Below are positions 1 to 12,200 of a DNA stretch of 64,000 bases, piece by piece. The notes beneath the pieces were generated by a model. The model saw nothing but the letters and a program-made list of their open reading frames with translations, was not told where the DNA came from and made no database searches. This DNA is from Nageia nagi (lineage: Eukaryota > Pinophyta). The stretch covers positions 151,404,001 to 151,468,000 of the forward strand of contig JBITNC010000001.1 in assembly GCA_050084985.1 (NCBI GenBank). Direction: 5' to 3'. Position numbers and translations under genes: made by a program. Position 1 is the first letter of the stretch, and every line of letters begins with the position of its first letter.

Positions 1-2401
1 CATCTATTTGCAAAGGATGACCTAGGTGTATAGATGATAAGACTTTCCATTCACTTTAGCTATTTTTTTCCTTGATCATTCCCTCGCTAGAGGATGTGTT
101 GGTTATAGGTTCTTCAAATGGTTCCATTGTTGTGAGTACATACATGCCATGGATGGTAATAATTTTGGAATTTCTCCCATTACACCATAAGTTCATTCGT
201 TGATATGCCAATTTCATTTTTTATGCTATGAAAAGATCGATATAAAAGTAGTTCAATTCAATAAAATTTATGAAAACAGCTATCATCGTTTGCAAGGATG
301 GTTGTGAATCTCAAGGAGACTGAAATAATTGCATTTGTAGAATGCTCTTTCAATTGTGTGCACTTTTGAGATGCTTTGAAGGTCCATTTTTTAGCCACTT
401 TAATAAGTGAGATTACCCATAGAATTGTGGATTGTTCTATATAAGCATTAATGAAGGTTGTGGATGCAAATGTGGATGAGGATGAGATTGGAACACATTG
501 AAACCTTTTTTGGTTTACATTTAAGGAAAAATATGTTCAACTACATAGGGATAGTGGTAGTTTAAGTACAAAATGGAAAGTTTTCTGGGTAGAAATATCA
601 TAGTCGAAAAGGTTATCAATAAGCATTTTTTGAAAAGTAACTAGGGCTAATCGATCATGTTCCTAAATGGTTGAGATATGAGAAATAATTGCATGATATA
701 TTTGACTTATTTTAAGCATTTGCTACATATTTTACAATATATTTGACGAGTGCATCGATTGAAAAAATAGTCTTGCAATCTATGTTAGCTCTCTAGATAG
801 AGAGAATAACTAGATTGTGAACATTCAAGTGATCATCATTATGAGCAAGACTATGTTTGGTTTGGCCATTCTCATCAAATATAAGTGTAGATGCCTCAAA
901 ATGAACCTTTATGTATTTAATAAATCATTTTAATCCCTTAATAGGTTATTATGTAAAAAGGGATTACAAATGTATAAAAGAGGTGTAGGCCATGTATTTG
1001 ACTCTTGTGGATTGTACGAGGGTTCAAAATATCAAAGTCATGTAAACTTGTATCATATATAAAGGTATCATTTGATGACCTATAAAACATGAATGAATCA
1101 TGGGCAAATAATCATTTCAAGCTAATACAAGGATTATCAATTGAAGATCATTTGAAGGATTGCAACTTACTTTATCTATCTACATTGTGCATCTATTATT
1201 CTGTAAGTTTGCATGTATGTTCATAATTTGATTATTTGCTTATCGATACATTCTTGTTTGCGTATGTAATTTCACTTATATTATGATGTTGATGATGTTC
1301 CAATTCTAGGATGTCAACAGCGAACTTGTTCATGAATGTATGCTCTATCTTCTATTCATTCTATAATTAATGAAATGAATATAGAATCTAAGTAAACACT
1401 ACTGCATTCCTTGCACATGTAATTGCCATATTTCTAATATATGCATCAATATTTACAAATTAGAGGGATAGTGCATTAATCAACTTCATTTGTATTAATT
1501 TCATTATTTAGCTACTACAGTAAGACTTGATCTATCTTACATGCTCCAAGGGGATTTATACCAATATTCAAGAGATGATCCCTTTCTACATAGGCATGTT
1601 TGCAAGGTATATTTTGTATCCTATTGAACATAATTGATGAATTTTTTGTAATCACTAGAAGGGTTAGTTAATATAATCATTATTATGTTAAAAAAGGGTT
1701 ATCAAGAGTAGATTGAAGAAATATTTAATTTTGTAGCAAAGGGGGTTATTGATAGCTAGTAGCTAAAAAGGAATGCAATGAAAATAAAAATACATGATTA
1801 ACAATGCAATACTTATACTAGTAGTCATCTATATCAAGAAGATTTTTAGTACTTCTTCATTAAATGTAGCAAACTACTAGTGCATGCACAATGCGATGAG
1901 GTGTGAATTTTGAATTATATTTTGTAGCATCCACTTGTAGATGACTTGAGGATTTATGGGTGTAGTAGACAATTGATACCATGAAAGTTTAGCCATTTTG
2001 TATCTACTACACTTGGGGTAAAATTTATTGTAAGATAACCAATTTGAATGACCATGTATAATATCTCCCCTCTATGAAGATTCCAAAATGGTATTATACC
2101 TCGAATAGATGAGAAACAATGCATAATATGCTTGTAATATTATCATCAAGCATGCCCTTCAATCTCCATTGAAGGTCATGAATTATTATTGATAGATAGT
2201 CATTGATTTATTTTTGGGAAAATACAAATTTTGTTGATTAACTTGATGATGCATGATTATATTAAGTATGAAGTATCAAAACCATGGGTGTTGATCAAAT
2301 TTGTAATCATGGTACCTTAGAAGGTGGAGAGTATATTCATGTAGCTTAACTTCTTTCATAGGTTATTATTTTAATGATGTCATTCCTTTTGGAAACAAAG
2401 T
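1..2401. other. AT-rich DNA without recognised gene
   Basis: Both strands are dense in stop codons. No reading frame resembles a known protein family, and no long repeat, tRNA or rRNA was seen. It is probably old degraded repeat or intergenic sequence. Confidence 0.6.
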
Positions 2402-3044
2402 ATGTATAGACACCTAAAAATGATTTATTATTTATTAATAGATCATATTTTAAATATCTTAGTTATATATTATTCAAATAATAAAAATATCTATAATATC
2501 AAGACTAATATGCTAATTAAATCCTAAACATATGCTAGTCAAGGTTAGTATCTTTTAATCATATTTATATCTAGAATTATCTTGAGAATATCATTAATAT
2601 TACATGTTTTTCTATAATTCTATTAAAATTATTATTATTATTCTAAAGTTGGCTCTCACTCTCTCTTTTATCACTGTAGGTATAAAAGGAGGTGCACAAT
2701 ACAATAACCCTTATCAAATCTCTCTTATAGGTGGTTATCCATACATTGACTACTACACTTACAATGTCTCTATATGCCACCTACATGAGAATTTGTTATG
2801 CTTTGAGCTTTATCTACTTGATATATTTTGTGCACATCCTAACTCTACAAGATTTAGGGCATTTGCACTATAAGAGAAGACTGTTGACATGGTGGCCATG
2901 TCATGCTTCTTTGCAATCCAAAGCTACAAGTTTGAAGGACATTGACCATTGATCCTAGTCATTCAAATATCTTCATGGATCTATCCTAAATCTGATCCAA
3001 TCCTTTGCATAATCATGTTATATCTTTAAGGATTGGTTGCTTCT
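2402..3044 (+). repeat. Possible LTR remnant (Gypsy-like start)
   Basis: The 16-bp string TAGACACCTAAAAATG at 2407-2422 also begins the 5' LTR of the Gypsy element at 56658-56673. A TATAAAA-like box lies near 2681, a plausible distance into an LTR. No second LTR, PBS or coding region of the same element was found, and similarity beyond the first bases is not evident by eye. It could be a solo or truncated LTR, or a chance match. The 89-codon open frame inside it (2604-2873) resembles no family I know. Confidence 0.25.
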
Positions 3045-3836
3045 TGTTGGACTTTATAATGCATTATTATAAAGGTTATGTAATAATGCATTTTTTGCAT
3101 GGATGATGTTTTACTTATGCTCTTTTACTTCATATTTTTTACTTTCATTTATTTGCTTATGCAAACAAAATTGCAAACATTGATGTGAGCAACCCCCTAA
3201 AACGAACACATCCACATATACATTCTACAACATGACTTGTTTGGAGAGCCATGAGGTGAGGATAGGTGGACTAGAGCCTTTAACTTCGATGATCTAAGTG
3301 GTGAAAAGTTCTTACTTTTCAATTTCCCCTAAGTCCTCTATTGGTCTAGATATAACTCCAATAGGTGGATAGGCATGTGTGTAGTGATGCCACATGTCCA
3401 CATGTCCATTCAAGGATTATCTTGATAACCTATGAGGACAATTTGAAGCTTAATCAAGATTAATAATTTGATCGATCCAATAAATATCATAACCTTAAAA
3501 ATAGTAGGTACTTCTCCTTGCGAGAGTATAAAACTAACCAAGGTAAACTAGTTGAGAATTGGTAGTACTTGGGCTTCTCTTGTATGGCCATCTAGGTGAA
3601 GGCTTAATTTTAGATAAGAAAATAAGACTCAATAATGTCACTCTATATATATGGTTCTTGAGATGAGAAATATATTTGGGTACATGGATTATTTGAGTTG
3701 TAAAACATTTGCACTTGTGAATCAAATCATGCATGTCTTTTGTGTTAAAATTAACATACATTTTTTATTTAGTTAAAACTCAACATATAATATTGTTAAC
3801 CACATGCTTATTATTTTTCATATTCTTATGTAGCAA

Positions 3837-4480
3837 ATGGGACAATCTTTTTTACCAAAACACATTCTTTACGATTTCAACTTTGGGATTTGGGAACCAC
3901 AGATGAGAGTTGAATTGCAAGCAAGGAAGCTTTGGAAAATAGTGAATGAGAACCTTGTACCTCCTTTAGATGAGAAGGCACTAGAGGCTTACAACATAAA
4001 AAATAAGATAGAAACCTCTATGATTTACCATGCAATTTCAGATGATGTGCTCCTAATGATTTCCTCTTCAACCTTGATGAAAGAAGCTTGGGATAAGCTT
4101 AAGCAAATCTACCTTGGTTCAAATTTTTTAAGAAGGTTTACCATTCTCCAAAAGTTGCTTCAATTTCGTCAAAGGGAAGATGAAAATTTTACCATCTATT
4201 TGAATAAAATTATTAACCTAAGGACCTAACTTGTTGCTTGTGGGTGCAATTGGATCAATGAAGAGTTCATCGTCTTCATCATTCTTCAAAGTTTTCTTCA
4301 AAATTTGAAAATTTTGTAATGGTTATGGAAATAAGGCTTGATGATGAAGAAGTATTCTCACTTGAGAACCTTTTTAGGCACCTTTTGAAGTATGAGAAAA
4401 TTTTTAATAATAAGGTGTTGATTTCTTCTCCTAAGGATAATAACGTTGCTCTTGGAGCAACCAAAAATCCTTTCAAAAAA
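3837..4480 (+). pseudogene. Copia gag (UBN2-type), E1
   Basis: This encodes the capsid part of a Copia Gag polyprotein, which would package element RNA in cytoplasmic particles. The frame starts at ATG 3837, just after a splice-acceptor-like pyrimidine tract ending TATGTAG. It reads the family hallmarks ILYDFNFGIWEPQMR near the start and LLMISSSTLMKEAWDKLKQI around residue 80, then meets a stop at 4227 where E2 has Gln (CAA to TAA). Homology continues past the stop, with frame changes, to about 4480. The isoleucine-rich open frames on the opposite strand (4279-4891) are antisense shadows of this gene and the Asn-rich linker. Confidence 0.8.
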
Positions 4481-5966
4481 AAGTTCAACCATTAAAAGAA
4501 ATCTTATCTTTCTTCCTCCAAAAGGTTTGAGAAAAGGGGCAATGGCTAGAATAGCAACAACAAAAATAATAATAACAATAATAATAGCAACAACAACAAT
4601 AGTAGTAGGAACAACAATAATAATAACCATTTCAAGCAAAGAGATGGAAAAGGCAAAGCAAATAATCCTTATCCTAAGGAAAAGTTTGATGGTAATTGTA
4701 ACTATTATGGTATCCAAGGTCACGAAGAAGTTGATTGATACAAAAAAAGAGAAGAAAAGAACAAAGGTAATGGAAATGTAAAGAACTATAAAGAAAAGGA
4801 GAATATTCATGTTGGTTTTGTTACAATGCTCTACTCCATGTCTCACTCTTTTTCGTATGATTGGATTGTTGACTCTGGTTGCACTGATCACTTATGCTTT
4901 GAAAAAGATAAGTTGAAAAACTTTCAAAAGTATAAAAAGATGTAGTTGTGATAGGTGATAACTCTACCCTTAAAGTCCAAGGAATTGGGAGTGTGTTGAT
5001 TTTTAAAAAGGTTTTTGAAAATGTTCTTTATTTTTCTAAGTTAAAGATGAACCTTCTCTCCGTAATCCAAGTTGCTAGAAAAGGGTACTCTTTTGAGTTC
5101 AACTCATAATCTTGGTGCATTAGGAAATGATTTACCACTTTGGTTAAAGGACCCGTGAAAGATAACCTCTACATTGTGGATCAAGTTTCATCAAAGATGT
5201 GTCTTGCTTTTAATGTGTGTTCTAAAGGTAATCTTTAGTACCATCATTTAGGGCATCTTAACCATAAGAGTATTCAAATCATGAAAGATCAAGAACTTAT
5301 GGAAGGTTTACCTTCAATTTCTCCTTCAGTTGGTCTATGCAAGAAGTGCATTCTTAGCAAGATGCATGGATAAAAGTTTGAAAAAGATAAGGCAACTAGA
5401 GCATCTCAACCTCTTCAACTTGTGCATTCAGATTTGATAGGTCTATTTCAGATTAAATCGCTTGAAGGAGCATATTATGTCTTAACCTTCATTTATGACT
5501 TTAGTAAGATGACCTTTGGGTATCTACTTGAGCACAAGGATCAAAACTTTGAGAGTTCTAAAATTTTTAAGGCCTTTATTGAGAATCAAACTAACCTTAA
5601 AATTAAGATGTTGAGATCAAATAATGGAGAAAAATATAATAATAATGAGTTCAATGACTATTATGCTAAGTATAGAATCAAGAGGCAACTTATGATTCCT
5701 TACACTTCTCAGTAGAACGATGTTGATGAAGGAAAAATAGAATAATTATGGATATGGGTAAATGCATGTTGGGTAATCTTCTTAGTTTCTTATGGGGTGA
5801 AGCTGTGAGAACTACTATTTACACCTTGAATAGGTGTCCCACAAAAGCTATTTAGAGTAAAAATCCTTTTGAGGCATAGTCAAGAAGAAAACCTAACATT
5901 TCTCACCTTAAGGTGTTTGGTTGTGAAGCTTTATCCTACATTATTTCTAAGAAAAGGAGGAAGTTG
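4481..5966 (+). pseudogene. Copia nucleocapsid-protease-integrase relic, E1
   Basis: After an Asn-rich linker encoded by AAC/AAT repeats (about 4550-4630) comes a zinc-knuckle relic near 4697-4740, where Cys codons have become Tyr or stop codons. The protease motif WIVDSGCTDHLCF survives at about 4861-4900, including the catalytic DSG. GAG-pre-integrase (HLGHLNHKSIQ, about 5245) and the integrase core follow, with VHSDLIG at about 5422 and a DFSKMTFGYLLEHKD block. A stop replaces Gln or Pro before the NDV segment. Homology to E2 ends near 5966 in the region after the integrase core. Non-functional. Confidence 0.8.
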
Positions 5967-6805
5967 GATAAATTATTGAATTTTCTTGGCATTAACAACT
6001 ACTCCACTAATACAAGGAAGCCCTGCGTGTAAATCTTTAAGAAATAAATTCATACAATGCACAACATAAGGTGTCCAAAAAATGCAAAGATTTTCATCTT
6101 CAATCATAAGGTGAATAATATTTTTGCTTCCCACATGTTCAATGGTATCTTGAAATAAACCCATTAAATATGCAACATCTTTCACATGACATGAAGTGTC
6201 ATGTGATTTGAGAAACATGACCCTTATGAGATGCCTATTTTTAATATTAGTCCATCCATCTAAAATAATTGAAACTCCTGTGGCAGACCAACTCTTTTTT
6301 ATATCTTGTAACCTAACTTTAATTAGTTCCCTTTCTTCATTCAAGATGATTGTGTGAAGTTTCTCATAGCTAGGATGCACATGCCCTTTTGGGGCATTAT
6401 TGATAATTCTCATAGCATCTTTCCATAATGGATACTTAGCAATTTTAAATGACATTCCACATCCAAAAAATAATTGTCTAATAGAAGCATGTACATTTTT
6501 TCTATTTGTAGCATCAAACATCCTTCCTATCTCCGAGGAACCAACTCTAAAAGACATCTCTCTATCACCTCTAACCACTAGCTCTTGAGTTGGATTAGGT
6601 TTCACTGATTCCACATTCATGTGGTCTTTGACTAAAGATTCTCTCTCTTCTATAGGAATATTTTTACAAACTACAATGTGTTTCTTCTTGCTAGTGCCAA
6701 GCAAATGATATTTAAGATGTGCAATAGAGCTACTTTTTTCTATAAGGCCAAACTCATGATTTGCTACCTGAACTACTATAATTACCTCCTGTGTAGCCAC
6801 TAGTC
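5966..6805 (-). pseudogene. hAT-family transposase fragment (DUF659)
   Basis: This minus-strand frame is open from a stop near 6805 down to 5973 and has no ATG at its beginning. The N-terminus resembles the second half of a BED zinc finger (IAHLKYHLLGTSKKKH), but the expected paired Cys are absent. The middle carries the DUF659 signature with SIILDGWTN and, further on, YVVHCMNLFLKDL, which matches the conserved His-Cys-x-Asn-Leu block of plant hAT-like transposases. The frame stops at a TAA near 5973, and homology ends a few codons later at the Copia junction. The C-terminal catalytic and dimerisation part is missing. hAT transposases cut and paste DNA in the nucleus; this copy cannot. Confidence 0.75.
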
Positions 6806-6882
6806 ATTGTAAATGTACTCCATAATCTTTTCTCAAAAGCTCTTTTTTTTTAAAGTTATATTACGAAGAATTTGAAGGAAGC

Positions 6883-7041
6883 TTTAACTATGATTGTGAT
6901 TATGATGTGGGAGGGTTTGAAGAAGATGCCATTTGTTATCTTCAAATCTATAAAAATAAATTTTTAACTATGATTGTGATTATGATGTGAGAGGTTTGAA
7001 GAAGATGCTATTTGTTATCTTCAAATTTATAAAAATAGATT
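6883..7041. repeat. 80-bp tandem duplication
   Basis: Two consecutive copies of an 80-bp unit, 6883-6962 and 6963-7041, both begin TTTAACTATGATTGTGATTA. They differ by a few substitutions and a small indel. The repeat lies just beyond the hAT relic and encodes nothing recognised. Confidence 0.85.
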
Positions 7042-8397
7042 TATTTTCAAATTGTTAAGGTTAAATGCAATACTATAATCATTTAAAAAAAAAAAATACT
7101 TATAAAAAAATTAAACAATTATTATTTTTATTGATTAAAGCAATCAATGACATAAAAAAAATTAATCAATCTATAATTTTTTATATTTAACAAAAGATAT
7201 CAATAACATTAAAATTATAAACCTGATTTAATAAATTTACCAAACCAATATAAAAAACTTCTAATATAAAACATAAATCTAAGAACTAATTCCACATGTT
7301 TTAAGATTAATAGTGCATAATCCTAAAAATTAATATTATATGTAAACTATCTACAATATAATACGAATATAAAATATCTAAAAAATAATTATTAAATATT
7401 TTTTATTCTTTAATACCAATCCTTTTATTTGTAAAGCAAACACCCTTAAATAAACATTAGCTATTAGTATCTAAAAGACTGTAGAAGACTTACTAGAAAA
7501 TGTGAAGTGAAAGGTAGTATTTTTACTGTAATGGAAAGACTTTTTTTTTTGGATGAAGTAAACCCTTTGTTTTTTTTATATTCCTCCCTTTATTCACTGG
7601 GTTTAGGATGGCATAGAGACACAGTCTCTCATGGTGGTACAGACAATGGGCGGAGGGACAGGGTGAGCTTAGTGCAAGCAATTTTTCTTGGTGGTAGCTT
7701 TTATTCAGCAGATCAATATATAGACCAATACACATTCAAATTTTGAATACAAATTTATGGGAGCCAAGAAAAATAAGGAATAAAATTATAATTAGAGTCC
7801 ATAGGCAAATCAACAAAACATACATATGATAATAACAATAAAATATTATAAAATATTTTTTTAATAAATTACAATTTATTAAGAAATTCATGAAGTTTAA
7901 ATGTATTGTTTTTAATGCTACTAATAAATTATTGATTGAAAACTTTTCATTACATTATATGTATATTCCATTTTGAAGATTAGTAGAATCAATTTTGAAA
8001 GGAAAATATTCCTTTCTTAGTATTTTTATATATTTATATAAAAAAAAATTATACTACCTTTCAACTGTTCATTAGAAGTATACATTTTATATAAAATTTT
8101 AAAACATTTTTTATGGGGAAGAAATAAATTTAATTTCATTATTTTTTAAGATTATTTTTGTATAATAATTTAAATATTTCATTACTAATATTGTTAACAT
8201 TTTATCATTTAGAAACTAAAAGATATGTATTTATTTTCCACTTGAAAAGCTTTCAATACAAATTGTAATAACCAAACTAAAGTTGTAATGTATTTGATCC
8301 CCTACTAAAATTGAGAATAAGGCACTCTTTTAATAATGAGATAAGACTTCCTAGTTCCCCCCTAAAATGGATCAAGTGGCCCCTCTCCCTATCCCTA
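7042..8397. other. AT-rich DNA without recognised gene
   Basis: Very AT-rich with A and T runs. A slightly GC-richer patch at 7540-7740 gives short open frames on both strands, but neither resembles a known protein. Nothing else was seen. Confidence 0.55.
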
Positions 8398-9085
8398 AAG
8401 ATGATAATCTTTTCCTTTCTTGTTGGAGTAAAGTTGAGGCTATAATTGTTCTTATTCTAAAAAATTTGAGCGAGACTACCACGTATGGTTCCTTCGAGAA
8501 AGGTGTGATTCAGTCTAGTATCAAGGCAATTTTCTCTATGTTCCTATACATTTAGGTCTGTGCAACATTTCCACAATATCATTATGATTAGGCTTGGAAT
8601 TTAAAAATAATTCTACCTGTCAATTAATTTCTTTATGATGTTTTTAATTTTCAAATACCTATCAATTTACATTTCGTGTAGTTTAATAATCCTTCAAAAA
8701 ATTATTATTATTCAATCATCTTTCATTGGTCCAAAGATAACAACCTTTTCCTTTCCTACCGAAGTAAAGTTGAGGTTGTTGTTGTTCCTATTCCAAAAAA
8801 TTCAGGATGAATCCATATGACATGAGAGTGTCATGTATGATTCCTTCGAGAAGGGTGTGATCCGATTTAGTATCAAGGTGATTTTTTCTCTATTCCCATA
8901 CATCCAAGTCTGTGCAACATTTCGACAATATTCTTACAATCAGGATTGGAATTTCAAAAAAATCCTACTTATTAATTAATTTCTTTTTAACTTTTTTATT
9001 TTCAAATACCTATCAATTTATGTTTTATGTAATTTAATAACCCTTCAAGAAATTATTATTATTCAATCGTCTTTCATTGTTCCAT
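8398..9085. repeat. Imperfect tandem duplication, unit about 335-350 bp
   Basis: Unit 1 (about 8398-8732) and unit 2 (about 8733-9085) align throughout. CTTTTCCTTTC, TTCCTTCGAGAA, GTCTGTGCAACATTTC and the closing TTCAATC(A/G)TCTTTCATTG block recur in the same order. Spacing grows from 335 to 351 bp along the unit, so small indels have accumulated. No coding content was recognised. Confidence 0.85.
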
Positions 9086-9249
9086 AGGTTCAATAATTGT
9101 TTTCTCATTCAATGGTTGTATACAAATGGTCTAGTAGGGGCCTACCGAACCAATTGCTAACCTCCAAAATAAATGGCGAATACAATTTGGTAGTTGAAAA
9201 ATTAAAAGTAAATGATGCAACGATGTCAGATGGATTGAAAGAGGTTCGT

Positions 9250-9268
9250 GTATATATATATATATATA
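9250..9268. repeat. TA microsatellite
   Basis: A short uninterrupted run of about nine TA dinucleotides in AT-rich DNA. Confidence 0.9.
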
Positions 9269-12200
9269 AAATTTAGATGTTGAACATCAAATATACGTTT
9301 TAGAATTTTTGAAGGCATCATGTTTGACATTTTAAAATTTAAAAAATACTTTGTTATCATAAAAAAAATTTAAAAAACCAAAAAATGTTTAAATAAACAT
9401 CAAATTCTAGGGCGGGAATTCACTAGATCCATCAATCAACCTCGCATCATGCTCTGCCTATCCCATATCGAATTCAAGGGAGTCATCTGTTTCAAATATC
9501 ATTTTATAATGATATGCTAAATGTAAAATATTTAAATTAGTGTTTACACCTAACATTTAGCAGCAACCAATATCTATGACAATCTTCAAAACCTTGAACA
9601 GAAAGCTCATACCACCTACTCAAAATAACTTTGCATCATGATCAATTGAGAAATTAATTCATGGATACTGATTTCTTTATTACAATTAATTACATACCAT
9701 TACAAGTTGATCAAGGGCCATGATCCATTCTTGTACATGATGAGCTTGAATCACCCTAATTAAACTTAAAATCAACCATCGATATTTCAATGAAAGGCTC
9801 TTATTTTGGAAAGGTGTAATAATTAAATTCATTTATTTTTTAATAATTATTGTGGAAGTTGTAAGATGAGTATAAAAAAAGTAGTTTCATCTAGTCATTA
9901 GATATAGAGTGTTAGATAGTACAATTTAGGTGATATTAGTCCTAGCCAAAGAAATAATTTGAAATAGACGTGAGATATTTTTTCAGTATAGGCCATAGAT
10001 CTATTGTATGCTATGGAGAGGGATGTCATTGGAGAGGGATGTCATGTAGTTTGCGGCATGTTTGAACTACATTAATTCCTAAACTTGTAGTGGTTATGAG
10101 ATCAAGCTACCCTTGGAGGCATCCTATTAACTTTGCATGAAGATTTTCCCAATGATTAATGACAATCTTCAAGGAGATGACCTCCATAGTCATTTTCAAT
10201 CTTTGAATAGAAACAGGTGCCATGAATGATTATTATCATATTATAGCCATAATAGAACTATATTATGTATGTTTTTTATAAAACAACATTATTCCCGTAT
10301 AACCACATAAGGTAAGCTGCATTTGAATGCTTTACTTCAATTTCTTCAATTAATTATGAAAAACTTACACCTTACATGGAAGAAATCTTCAACATAAAAA
10401 TAATGGTTGTTAAAAGTGCTGTAGAGACTATGGATTTGTAGATTATTGAATTTTAGAGCTCAATTTGTGATGAAAAGATATCAATTCAAGAAGATTATGG
10501 TAAGGAATTTATACCAAATTTTGATATTTTTCATTTTCATTTTATATATCAAGCATTACATATGATTTTGCCTTTGCTAGTAGAGACTTTGAAAATAGGA
10601 AGAAAATTAGGACCAAGATGAAGGAGCTTGGAATGTTTTCAATGGTAGGAGGTACTTACTTAGGGTTAGTTACTAGTATTATTGGATACGATGAAGTTCC
10701 TCTTGACATGCCATTTATACAAGAAAATATTTCAAAGCTTGATTAGCATTACTTAGGGTTAGTTGTTAGGACTATAAGTAGGACTTTTGAGTTCTTACAT
10801 GGGTTTGTAGTTCAAAATCTAATGATTAACCCTATTGAGTATTATTGGATAATTAAGTTAGCCACATGTACTCTTGCTTATGCCATTGGTCATGATTTTT
10901 TTTAAGTATTTACCAAATATCTATAATTATCTTGGAATGAGTTTGCAAAATTTTGAATAATATCAAGTTTGTGTTATAATTGTAGGTTTCGTAGGGGGTG
11001 CCTCTCTTGGTTTGGATGAAAAAGGTTTGTAATGCTCAATTCAAATGAAGCATTTAATTCTACAAGAGTAATAAATTATCAAACTAAAGGAATGCATAAA
11101 AGGTTTTTGATTATTTCATGTTAGAATTATTTGGAATTATATTTCTTTGAAATCACCTTGTTTGAGGTTTCCAATAATTTGGAATAAACCACTTCACCCC
11201 TTCTCAAATTAGTATGGAGTAAATATATGATAAATGAGTAAATTAAATTAATAGTATAATTAGGGATAAACAAGAACCAATATCACCACCATAACTATTA
11301 TACAATATACTCTTGATTATATTTTGTGATAATGTTTGTGAGGTAAGCTATATTTTATATCATAGCAATTATTCTAGTACTAATTAAGTATTTGTGTTCT
11401 ACCCTACACTAAAATATAAGTTACTATGAACTTAGAGATCTTTTTCATTCAAAATCCTCTAAAATGGAGTGAGAATTCAACACATGATGGTGAACATTTC
11501 ATCCCATGTAACCAAATAAAATATATCTTTCAGTACCTTCCCACGTTAAGAATAGGTGAGATGTAATAAAATACCAAAAGTGTAAATATGAAGAAAATGA
11601 TTAAGACATTTAATTAATTTCCAAGATGAAAAACTTGTAATAGTACTAGAAAGGAATTTTTCCTTCACCCCACATCAAAATGTACCTTAATACGAACTTC
11701 ATACAAATAATATGATTTACCTTATACAATATGATGTGATCATATTATAATGTATAAGTTAAAAATATGTTAGTTAAAAATAATTCATGTTCCTTGATGT
11801 AATTGACTCCTTCTTTGACTTGGTCCTGCAAAATTCAAATCAAATATCTTTCAAAGACTTCAAATGTAACATGCAATATATAGGAAGCTATCTTGGACTT
11901 AGTGCTAAAATCCTTTAGAAATTAAATTCTTCCAAGGTACAAAAGCCTTCTATATACCTACTTAAGAGTTTTAAAAATAAATCATTTAACCTTAGATGAT
12001 GGAAAAAATAATATGCTATGTTAAATGTTTTGATAAGATAATAATATAATATTATTGATAAAGATTTAAGACAAGTAGAATATGATATTATTTTACTTCT
12101 AGTAATTATTGTAAGCTAATAAGGATTAGAAATATATAAAATGAATACTTTTTGATAATTTCATATGAATTAAAATTGTTCTATGTAAAAATAAAATAAA

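Larger units (their letters stand above)
3045..5966 (+). mobile_element. Truncated Copia LTR retrotransposon E1
   Basis: This is the 5' portion of a Ty1/Copia element, closely related to E2 at 14424-22641. A stub of the 5' LTR (TGTTGGACTTTATAATGC at 3045) is followed by leader sequence similar to 16780-17480 and then by gag, nucleocapsid, protease and the N-terminal half of integrase. Most of the LTR and early leader is missing, and the element stops abruptly near 5966 where minus-strand hAT sequence begins. Reverse transcriptase, RNase H and the 3' LTR are absent. Many in-frame stops and frameshifts show it is inactive. Confidence 0.85.

Noticed and set aside
4279-4891. Long Ile/Val-rich minus-strand open frames (and 18079-18483)
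   Set aside because: Antisense of the Asn/Lys-rich nucleocapsid linker of E1 and E2; the AAC/AAT repeats lack stops in reverse. The composition mimics a membrane protein.
7507-7746. Overlapping open frames on both strands
   Set aside because: Short, with no domain or context; a local GC rise explains the lack of stops.
10561-10890. Coding-like frame with one internal stop
   Set aside because: No recognisable family, no start or splice context, and neighbouring frames look equally plausible.
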